12,100 nucleotides of DNA. Origin: Bacteroidales bacterium (GTDB lineage: Bacteria > Bacteroidota > Bacteroidia > Bacteroidales > UBA7960). Shown piece by piece: positions 5,751 to 11,596 of the stretch (position 1 is the first letter of the stretch; each line of letters begins with the position of its first letter). The position numbers were made by a program, and so were the translations under genes. Location of the stretch: positions 1-12,100 of the forward strand of contig PWHO01000138.1 of assembly GCA_003555385.1 (NCBI GenBank), read 5' to 3'. A model generated the notes under the pieces. The model was not told where the DNA came from. It saw nothing but the letters and a program-made list of their open reading frames with translations, and did no database searches.

Positions 5751-7280
5751 TTGGAACTGTTCAACAAAATCAAGGGTTTTGAAGTGTATTCGAAGAAACA
5801 GCGATGGAAACTGTACCTGCTGGCTTTTGCCGCAGTTATCGTGCTGGCCTCCCTGTATTATACCGATATCATGGTGCGGAAAATTTCCCAGGATGAGCGC
5901 CAGCGTGTTGAGTTATGGGCTGATGCCATCCGCAAAAGGGAAACACTGCTCCAGGACAGCGAAAGGCTTTTTGCTGTAATAAGTGAAGAGGAACACAAAC
6001 GGGTGGAGTTGCTGACCCAGGTGTATGACCGGTTAAACAGGGAAGAAGTTGACCGCGAGGCCCTCACCCTGTATACAAATATTCTGGAGAGCAATACCAC
6101 CATTCCTCTTGTGCTCACCGATGAACACGGAGAAGTGATATCCAGCAGTAATCTGCCTTCGCGCCTGCAGGGCCTTGAAAGGCTGACGGGAGACCTGGCC
6201 GATTATTTTTCTGCACACCCTCCCATGACCTTCCGGATCATAGACGGAAGACGCTATATTTATTATCGCGATTCCAAAGTGTATTCAGAACTCAGGGCCG
6301 TGATGGATGATCTGCTTGATACCTTTATTTCTGACCTGGTGGTCAACTCTGCCAATGTGCCGGTCATTGTGGTCGACAATTCGCACCGGGAGCTGATCGC
6401 TCACGGCAATATTGAGGGGGTGGATATGGGGGATGATGCCCAGGTCCGGGAACTCATAGCCTCCATGGCCGGGGGCAACAAATATCTTTCCATCAATCTT
6501 CCCGATTATGGCCGCTGCTATGTTTACTATACCAGTTCATTCCTGTTGACGCAATTGCGTTATTATCCGTTGGGTCAATTCCTGGCCATCGGGATCTTTC
6601 TGTTTATTTCCTACCTGTTATTCAGCATGGCCCGCAATGCGGAACAAAACCAGGTATGGGTGGGGATGTCGAAAGAAACTGCACACCAGCTTGGCACTCC
6701 TTTGTCTTCACTCATCGCCTGGATGGAATTGCTCAGGATGAAGGGGGTGGATGAGGAAACCATTGAAGAGATCTCCAAAGATGTGAAGCGGCTTGAAAAT
6801 ATCACTGAGCGGTTTTCTAAAATCGGATCTTCCCCCGAGCTGATCCCGGAGAACATAATGGATACGCTCAATGAGGGGGTGGAGTATATGAAGCGCAGAA
6901 TGCCGAAAAAAGTTTCTTTTAATGTGGCAACCCCCGACAAGGTGGTGATGGTGCCCCTGAACACCAGCCTGTTTGGATGGGTCGTGGAGAATATTATCAA
7001 AAATGCGGTGGATGCCATGCAGGGAGCGGGCAGTATTTATGTTTCCGTGGAGGATTACAAGGACCAGGTAGCTGTGGATATCTCGGATGACGGAAAGGGT
7101 ATTCCGGCGTCCAAACAAAAAACCATTTTCAATCCGGGGTATACCAGCAAGAGAAGAGGCTGGGGGCTCGGGCTGTCACTCAGTAAACGGATTATTGAAA
7201 ATTATCACAACGGAAAATTGTTCGTTAAGCATTCATCTCTGAATAACGGTACTACTTTCCGGATCATTTTGTGGAAATAA
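5751..7280 (+). CDS. Orphan membrane sensor histidine kinase
   Basis: A sensor kinase of about 509 residues (positions below use the longest frame, from TTG 5706). A first transmembrane helix at about 36-52 is followed by a roughly 230-residue extracytoplasmic sensor region with a helical entry (about 58-125). The second transmembrane helix is at about 287-308. The cytoplasmic part has a HisKA-like helix with KETAHQLGTPLSSL, His327 being the likely phosphorylation site, then an HATPase domain: N box ENIIKNAVDAM (428-438), G1 box DDGKGIP (461-467) and G2 box GWGLGLSLSKRI (485-496). All catalytic boxes are intact. No HAMP domain is obvious and no response regulator is in the window. The start is uncertain: no in-frame ATG precedes the first helix, so a TTG at 5751 or 5706 is needed; I prefer 5751. 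The stop codon is 10 bases before the LolA-like gene, so the kinase heads an envelope-gene operon. Confidence 0.9.
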   Translation: MELFNKIKGFEVYSKKQRWKLYLLAFAAVIVLASLYYTDIMVRKISQDERQRVELWADAIRKRETLLQDSERLFAVISEEEHKRVELLTQVYDRLNREEVDREALTLYTNILESNTTIPLVLTDEHGEVISSSNLPSRLQGLERLTGDLADYFSAHPPMTFRIIDGRRYIYYRDSKVYSELRAVMDDLLDTFISDLVVNSANVPVIVVDNSHRELIAHGNIEGVDMGDDAQVRELIASMAGGNKYLSINLPDYGRCYVYYTSSFLLTQLRYYPLGQFLAIGIFLFISYLLFSMARNAEQNQVWVGMSKETAHQLGTPLSSLIAWMELLRMKGVDEETIEEISKDVKRLENITERFSKIGSSPELIPENIMDTLNEGVEYMKRRMPKKVSFNVATPDKVVMVPLNTSLFGWVVENIIKNAVDAMQGAGSIYVSVEDYKDQVAVDISDDGKGIPASKQKTIFNPGYTSKRRGWGLGLSLSKRIIENYHNGKLFVKHSSLNNGTTFRIILWK

Positions 7281-7290
7281 TATTCAGCAT

Positions 7291-8001
7291 ATGCGCATTC
7301 GTTTGACTTTATTCGCTGGTTTAATTTTATTTGTGCTGCTGAGCGGCCTGACCTTTTTTTCGCCCGACCGGATTGTGCTTCATATGGAAAGCCGGCAGCT
7401 GCAGGGAGGGAAAGTGGCCACAGTAGAGGCACACCTTTTTTATGAAGCCTGGGACGGGAAGCTGATCACAAAGTTTGAAAAGCCGGCCGGGCAGGTGATG
7501 GTCACCAACCGGCATGGAGAGCTGACAATATATGACGAGAAGGAAAATTCGGTGTATCGCACCCAAAGTGTGGAATACAGTTCTGAGAATAACCTGGTGT
7601 ATTATTTTCTGAGCGGAAGAACTCAGGATCTCGGTTTGCGTGAAATGGGTTTCACAAACAGCCGGACTGATTTTGAAAATGGATTGATGATCACGCGCTG
7701 GAATCCCCCTTCTTCTCTGACGCATCTTTTTTCGCATATTGAGCTGGTGCACGATGATTACATGCCGGTGTATGCCGGATATTACGATGCCGGAGGTAAG
7801 CTTGTGAAGAAGGTGTACTATGATGAGTATGAGATTTTTTCCGATCTGATACTTCCCCGCTCCATCACAGAGTTCAATTACCTGGCTTCAGGTGACTCCA
7901 TTGTAAGCCGTGTGCAGTTATCTGATATCAGGATTAACCGCGAGGCGGAGAGTTCCTGGTTTGATTTTAAAGTTCCCGACGATGCACGTATCCTGGAATA
8001 A
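7291..8001 (+). CDS. LolA-like exported protein
   Basis: A 236-residue protein with an N-terminal hydrophobic segment (about 5-23) that is a signal peptide or membrane anchor; no lipobox cysteine is present. The remainder is beta-rich and resembles the LolA/LolB lipoprotein-carrier fold: repeated short strands with turns (KFEKPAGQVMVTNRHGELTI, residues 61-80), a mid-chain strand series and the terminal FDFKVPDDARIL (225-235), a common ending in LolA-type proteins. LolA shields the acyl chains of lipoproteins crossing the periplasm; whether this protein carries a lipid is inference from the fold only. It starts 10 bases after the histidine-kinase stop codon and overlaps the next gene by 20 bases, so it is co-transcribed with both. 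Family assignment is moderate because the similarity is one of pattern rather than exact motifs. Confidence 0.68.
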   Translation: MRIRLTLFAGLILFVLLSGLTFFSPDRIVLHMESRQLQGGKVATVEAHLFYEAWDGKLITKFEKPAGQVMVTNRHGELTIYDEKENSVYRTQSVEYSSENNLVYYFLSGRTQDLGLREMGFTNSRTDFENGLMITRWNPPSSLTHLFSHIELVHDDYMPVYAGYYDAGGKLVKKVYYDEYEIFSDLILPRSITEFNYLASGDSIVSRVQLSDIRINREAESSWFDFKVPDDARILE

Positions 8002-8461
8002 AATATTTGGCATTGGTGTTCTGCTGGCATGCCTGATGCTTTGGGCATCACATAGCTTTGCCGACCAGCCGGTCAGCGACAGAGAGTTGCTCCATGGCAG
8101 CCATGAGGGTTCCATGGTTGACCCGGGGGGATCTGGCGTTTCCTTTATGGAGGCGGGGAGTGACCGCATTTTCTCCCGCCTTAACCCTGTTCGTTTGTCA
8201 CTCGGTGGAATGATGTACGTATATCAGCGTTTTGTGTCCCCCCAGCTTCCGTCAGAGTGCCTGTATCATCCCACTTGTTCGGGGTTCAGCAAGGAACTGA
8301 TAAGGGATTTCGGGCTTGTGAAAGGGATGGCAGCAACCGCCGATCGCCTTACGCGCTGCAACAGGGTAGCTGCTTTTGATATCCATCCCATGCGCATTGA
8401 GGAAGCTTCGGGAAAGGCAGTGGAGGATACCGGGCTTTATAAAAAAAGCACTTATGACTAA
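7982..8461 (+). CDS. yidD: YidD-domain protein with an N-terminal signal peptide
   Basis: A 159-residue protein. Residues 73-138 form a YidD domain (known as a membrane protein insertion efficiency factor) with YQRFVSPQLP (81-90), CLYHPTCSGF (93-102) and RLTRCNR (122-128), keeping three conserved cysteines (93, 99, 126). Ordinary YidD is a 70-90 residue protein held at the inner face of the cytoplasmic membrane and usually encoded between rnpA and yidC. Here the domain follows a hydrophobic segment (about 8-22) with a plausible signal-peptidase site after SFA (26), and about 45 residues of Gly/Ser-rich sequence. The ATG at 7982 was chosen because it yields this signal peptide; upstream starts add unlikely residues. 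It overlaps the LolA-like gene by 20 bases and the next gene by 8. The domain is clear; export, and therefore a different role from normal YidD, is inferred. Confidence 0.88.
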   Translation: MHVSWNKIFGIGVLLACLMLWASHSFADQPVSDRELLHGSHEGSMVDPGGSGVSFMEAGSDRIFSRLNPVRLSLGGMMYVYQRFVSPQLPSECLYHPTCSGFSKELIRDFGLVKGMAATADRLTRCNRVAAFDIHPMRIEEASGKAVEDTGLYKKSTYD

Positions 8462-9401
8462 ACCCCTGTTTGTTGTCTTATTGCTTTTGCATATGCTGCC
8501 GGCTTACTCCAGTGACACCGGCAATTTGTTTAAAGCCCCCGGCGGGATTATAGGTCATGGCGGGGTTATAGCCCATGGGCATTCAGAACAGTTCAGCGGG
8601 TACGATCATACCTGGAGCCGGGAAGTGGATTTTATCCGTTACCTGATTGGCCGGGGAGACTACAGGGAAAGTCTTTTTCTTCTGGAAAGGGTCGTGCCGG
8701 AAAACAATCATCAGTATGATTCTCTTAATTACCTGACAGGATGGGTGCATTATCAGCAGAAGACACTGGATTTGTCGGCAACTTATCTGCTGAAAGTCAG
8801 TAAAGAGAGTCCGGTGTACCGCAAGTCCCGTTTTTTTGCCGCCTATAATCTCGCTCATGACGGAGATGCAGGACGGGCAAGGGAGGTGCTGGAACTGACA
8901 GATGCCGGGTCGGATAATTTGTATCATGCCCTGCTAGGTTTGCAGCTGGGAGGAATTGCCCTGCTGGAAAGAGACTATGCGCAATACAGCTCAAATGCCG
9001 CTGACTTTTCGGGTAACCACCATGTGACTGCAGCAGAAGAGCAACGAATGGAGCACCATTACGATCAGTTAAGGGATCGTCGCGCTGCCTCTCCTTTCAT
9101 AGCCGGGATGTTGTCTGCGGCAGTGCCCGGCCTGGGCAAAGTATATGCAGGGAAATCGGCCGAGGGGGTAGCAGGTTTTTTATATGTGGCTGCTTTGGGC
9201 TTAACTGCGTTCGATTTTTACCGGGGATCCGGCCCTGACAGTGTACTGTTTGTGTTATCTGCGTCTGCTGCCGGGGCGTTTTATGTGGGCAATATCGTGG
9301 GTAGTGTTGCTGCTGCCAGGCGGACAAATCAGGAGTTTAATCATGAAATGGACCAACGGATTTTGTTTGATATGCATATTCCTTTGCGGAACGCTTTCTG
9401 A
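8454..9401 (+). CDS. Exported helical-repeat protein with C-terminal PGxGxVYAG membrane hairpin
   Basis: A 315-residue protein that I cannot name. It has a signal peptide (about 1-20, cleavage after AYSS or close by), a Gly/His-rich stretch (GGIIGHGGVIAHGH, 30-43), and a helical region (about 55-205) of TPR-like repeats (LIGRGDYRESLFLLERV; LTGWVHYQQKTLDLSATYLL). A C-terminal membrane module follows, with hydrophobic helices at about 213-226, 237-256 and 263-287. Between the first two lies PGLGKVYAGKSAEG (225-238), a glycine-rich turn like that in DUF5683 and TM2-type proteins. The start at 8454 (MTKPLFVVLL) overlaps the YidD stop by 8 bases and gives the signal peptide. The same architecture recurs in the next gene, so the two look like tandem paralogues. 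It probably sits in the inner membrane with its repeats in the periplasm. Function unknown. Confidence 0.85.
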   Translation: MTKPLFVVLLLLHMLPAYSSDTGNLFKAPGGIIGHGGVIAHGHSEQFSGYDHTWSREVDFIRYLIGRGDYRESLFLLERVVPENNHQYDSLNYLTGWVHYQQKTLDLSATYLLKVSKESPVYRKSRFFAAYNLAHDGDAGRAREVLELTDAGSDNLYHALLGLQLGGIALLERDYAQYSSNAADFSGNHHVTAAEEQRMEHHYDQLRDRRAASPFIAGMLSAAVPGLGKVYAGKSAEGVAGFLYVAALGLTAFDFYRGSGPDSVLFVLSASAAGAFYVGNIVGSVAAARRTNQEFNHEMDQRILFDMHIPLRNAF

Positions 9402-10236
9402 GGGGGTTAATGCACAGACTGAACGGATGATAAAACGGGCAGACAGCCTGTTTGCTTCAGGTAATTATTTTGAGGCTTCAATTGCCTATGAACGGGTTTA
9501 CTTTGAGTCAGAGGAGTCTGTGTCAAGGATTGCCGCAAATCTGAAAAAAGCTCAGGCACTTAAGCAGCTGGGAGAATACGAAAAGGCTCTCGTTGATCTA
9601 CGTCGCTCCATCACATACAGGGGGGAGGATTCCCTGCGTCGGGAGTTGCTCTATGAAATGGCTTTTTGTGCCTATATGGATGGCGATCCGGGTGACGCTT
9701 ACGGATTGTTGCGGCAGTTCAGGCATCTTTACGGGCAGGATTCAGGGCAGCGTGTTTATTTGCTGGAAGGACTTGTACTCACTGATCTCATGCGGTGGGA
9801 TGCGCTGTCGGATCACCTTGAAAACTGGGTTTTGTATTTTTCAGATGATACCAGGCTGGCGAATGAAAAAATACTACGTTATACTGAGATCCTTGCTGAA
9901 AAAGAACAGCAGGCCAGGCGCGACCCCGAAAAGGCCAGGCTCTGGTCTACCTTTATTCCCGGTTCAGGTCAGGTGTATGCCGGGGAAGCAGGCTGGGGAA
10001 TACTAAATGCATTTTCTCAGCTTGCTTCGTTGGGGGCTTTTTCCGCAATGGCCCTGAATGGATATTATGTTGCGGCTGTTTTTGCCGGGCTGGGGCCCTT
10101 TCAGTCGTTTTATTTTGGCGGGATCAGGCAGGCCGGTTTGATGGCAGAGGCCCATGAAAAAAGCCGCCGGGGAAAAACCCTGGCGGCTGTGCGTGAATTT
10201 CTCTTCAACCTGGAAGAGGAACTTGCTGCAGAATGA
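9343..10236 (+). CDS. Exported TPR-like protein with C-terminal PGxGxVYAG membrane hairpin
   Basis: A 297-residue protein without a recognised name. A signal peptide (1-24, cleavage before QTER) leads to TPR-like helices: ADSLFASGNYFEASIAYERV (33-52), AQALKQLGEYEKALVDLRRS (70-89), AFCAYMDGDPGDAYGLLRQF (107-126). A basic/acidic helix (about 180-200) precedes a C-terminal membrane module with FIPGSGQVYAGEAGWG (204-219) and two to three hydrophobic helices (about 219-262), then a charged tail. The layout is the same as in the preceding gene, and the membrane modules share PGxGxVYAG and a later aromatic-Gly-x-Ile step. The ATG at 9343 gives the signal peptide but overlaps the previous gene by 59 bases; the next in-frame ATG would lose the signal. 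It ends three bases before the stop codon of the opposing TM2 gene. Confidence 0.84.
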   Translation: MKWTNGFCLICIFLCGTLSEGVNAQTERMIKRADSLFASGNYFEASIAYERVYFESEESVSRIAANLKKAQALKQLGEYEKALVDLRRSITYRGEDSLRRELLYEMAFCAYMDGDPGDAYGLLRQFRHLYGQDSGQRVYLLEGLVLTDLMRWDALSDHLENWVLYFSDDTRLANEKILRYTEILAEKEQQARRDPEKARLWSTFIPGSGQVYAGEAGWGILNAFSQLASLGAFSAMALNGYYVAAVFAGLGPFQSFYFGGIRQAGLMAEAHEKSRRGKTLAAVREFLFNLEEELAAE

Positions 10237-10239
10237 ATA

Positions 10240-10656
10240 TTACCACATAAAGAAACTGGGATTGTCTACATATTGGCTGATGTCGTCATTGATCACCCCG
10301 ATAAGCAGGACAATCCAGTCAACGAAGGCAACAATGCCACAACCCCCGAGCGTCAGAATGTACCCGACGATCGTGCCTGTGGATGTGCCCAGGTAGGCGC
10401 GGTGTATCCCCAGCGGGCCTACGAACCAGGCCAGCAGGAATGCCACGGCGGGCTCTTTGTCCTGGGCGATAGATACATTGTTTTGTGTGGCAGCCACTGT
10501 CGGTGCCATGCTGTGCATGGCCAGCGGGTCAACCTCTTCGGCTTCAGCAAAAAGCTGATCCACGGCCGAATGATCCAGAAAGTAATCACTTGTGTTTCCC
10601 TGGACAACTGCTGCCCCAAGGAAAAGAAACAGTACGGAGAGGATAAATTTGCTCAT
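10240..10656 (-). CDS. TM2-domain membrane protein with signal peptide
   Basis: A 138-residue protein with an N-terminal signal peptide (1-20: MSKFILSVLFLFLGAAVVQG), a 45-residue polar linker containing EAEEVDPLAMHS, and a C-terminal TM2 domain (about 69-122): a first helix AVAFLLAWFVGPLG, the signature GIHRAYLG (83-90), then GYILTLGGCGIVAFVDWIVL with the Asp at 113 that marks the family. TM2 proteins are small two-helix membrane proteins of uncertain function. The ATG at 10656 is preferred; a TTG at 10662 extends the frame by two residues. A well-formed promoter lies just upstream at 10695-10725. It converges on the plus-strand operon with only three bases between stop codons, and its GPLGIHRAYLG turn recalls the PGxGxVYAG turn of the two opposing genes, so they may belong to one system. 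The TM2 call is strong; the link is inference. Confidence 0.9.
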   Translation of the reverse strand: MSKFILSVLFLFLGAAVVQGNTSDYFLDHSAVDQLFAEAEEVDPLAMHSMAPTVAATQNNVSIAQDKEPAVAFLLAWFVGPLGIHRAYLGTSTGTIVGYILTLGGCGIVAFVDWIVLLIGVINDDISQYVDNPSFFMW

Positions 10657-10694
10657 AGTCAAGGTTTTGGTTGTTTAAATCATGGTCTTGTCCA

Positions 10695-10725
10695 CAAAGA
10701 TAGCAGATTTATTGTTGTTTACAAA
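10695..10725 (-). promoter_or_regulatory. Bacteroidota-type promoter for the TM2 gene
   Basis: Read on the minus strand, a TTTG -33 element (10725-10722) is followed by a 19-base spacer and then TATCTTTG (10702-10695), an exact TAnnTTTG -7 element. Both boxes and the spacer fit the Bacteroidota consensus TTTG-17 to 23-TAnnTTTG. Transcription would start near 10688, about 32 bases before the TM2 ATG at 10656. The end of the -33 box lies two bases from the last base of the outer-membrane gene's stop codon (10719-10721). Confidence 0.72.
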
Positions 10726-11264
10726 TAAAACCTTACTCCCGCATTAAATTTAAGCTGGTCAAACCCCGAGAGGAATAGTTTGGGTTCTGCAAAAATGGAT
10801 ACACCTCCAAGGCTGTATTCGATTCCACCGCCAATACCGATACCGAGCTCCGTGTCAGAATAACCATAACTTGGTCCGCCCCATTCTTCCATATCATATG
10901 ATACGTCGGCATAGTGTAAGCCAAGTGCTCCAATACCGTAGATAATCAGTCCATTTTCCTGGAGGAAAAGGTAGTGAAAGTTGCCGTTGAACTCCAGGAA
11001 TGTTATATCAACACCCATATCGTAATCCATATCGGAATCCACCAACCAGTAAGTCAGGTCGGCACCAACACGGATATTTTCACTAAGGAAATAGGTGGCT
11101 CCCACCCGGATGCCTGGCTCTTCCATGTCAAAACCATAGGCAAATCCTGCGTTGATCCCGATCTGTCCCCGCTCAAAGTTGGTTTGTGCGGTTGCCTGGG
11201 TAGTGAACAAGCCTGTGATAACCAGGATACTGATTACCACCGCCAATTGTCTGATCTGTTTCAT
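10719..11264 (-). CDS. Outer-membrane beta-barrel protein
   Basis: A 181-residue protein with a signal peptide (about 1-26, cleavage at ATA before QTNF) and a mature part of alternating hydrophobic and polar residues with Gly and aromatic girdle positions, as in small eight-strand outer-membrane barrels (OmpA-, OmpW- or OMP_b-brl-type). Strand-like segments include GQIGINAGFAYGF, IRVGATYFL, IRVGADLTYWLV, FLEFNGNFHYLF, LIIYGIGALGLHY, LGIGIGGGIEYSL and the final LKFNAGVRFYL, an outer-membrane ending with aromatic residues. Acidic loops (for example VDSDMDYDMG) suggest external turns, perhaps cation-binding. The start at 11264 (MKQIRQLAVV) gives a proper signal. It is preceded by a 332-base gap and followed by the TM2 promoter, so it is probably monocistronic or leads into the TM2 gene. 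The barrel class is likely; substrate or partner is unknown. Confidence 0.85.
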   Translation of the reverse strand: MKQIRQLAVVISILVITGLFTTQATAQTNFERGQIGINAGFAYGFDMEEPGIRVGATYFLSENIRVGADLTYWLVDSDMDYDMGVDITFLEFNGNFHYLFLQENGLIIYGIGALGLHYADVSYDMEEWGGPSYGYSDTELGIGIGGGIEYSLGGVSIFAEPKLFLSGFDQLKFNAGVRFYL

Positions 11265-11398
11265 TTTTTTGATTTTAGTGAATAAATGGTTGAAATTCAG
11301 TTATTTGCTTCCTGGATTCCCGGCCTGACTGCCGGAGTGAGAAATAGTTTTCCTTATATCATGGAAATGAGATAATAAAGAATAGAATATTGTGGATA

Positions 11399-11428
11399 AA
11401 AATATATATTATTTTTGGTTTATACAAT
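11399..11428 (-). promoter_or_regulatory. Weak candidate promoter for the outer-membrane gene
   Basis: On the minus strand ATTG (11428-11425) is followed after 18 bases by TATATTTT (11406-11399), one base off TAnnTTTG. Spacing is right but both boxes are imperfect and the block is AT-rich, so chance matches are likely. It would imply a leader of about 125 bases. Confidence 0.25.
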
Positions 11429-11492
11429 TTCTGACCGCTTTTTTTATTCAGCTGCATTTTGACTGTTAATATATTGATTAGGGCATGTAGTA

Positions 11493-11548
11493 AAACACAA
11501 AAAGAGGACAAAAATTCACGTTGGAATATTTGTCCTCTTTTTGTGTTT
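11493..11548. terminator. Long near-perfect palindrome, probable bidirectional terminator
   Basis: Two 24-base arms (11493-11516 and 11525-11548) pair with a single mismatch around an eight-base loop. The outer 20 pairs are perfect and carry a GAGGAC/GTCCTC core flanked by A-runs on one side and T-runs on the other. It lies about 50 bases beyond the peroxiredoxin stop codon (minus strand) and, in that direction, ends in a T-rich tail, as expected of an intrinsic terminator. The symmetry means it would also work for plus-strand transcripts. The arm length is above average for a terminator. Confidence 0.7.
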
Positions 11549-11596
11549 GAAACGCCCTCAAAGGCGAAGCTCGACCTTTCTGTCCGAAAAGTTTAT

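Larger units (their letters stand above)
11265..11596. other. Intergenic region between the peroxiredoxin and outer-membrane genes
   Basis: No open reading frame of note is present. From left to right it holds a short CCGGC/GCCGG stem with a six-base loop (11320-11335), a very AT-rich block (about 11370-11430) with the best promoter-like sequence for the outer-membrane gene, a long palindrome (11493-11548) and a small CGCC/GGCG stem (11553-11566) near the peroxiredoxin stop codon. It would serve as terminator for the peroxiredoxin and as leader for the outer-membrane gene. Confidence 0.6.

Noticed and set aside
10273..10728. A 151-codon plus-strand frame opposite the TM2 gene
   Set aside because: The minus-strand frame has a signal peptide, a TM2 signature and a good promoter; the plus-strand frame has no domain and runs through that promoter.
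11320..11335. CCGGC/GCCGG stem as a REP-like element or riboswitch
   Set aside because: Only five base pairs with a six-base loop and no second copy in the window; too short to support a named element.
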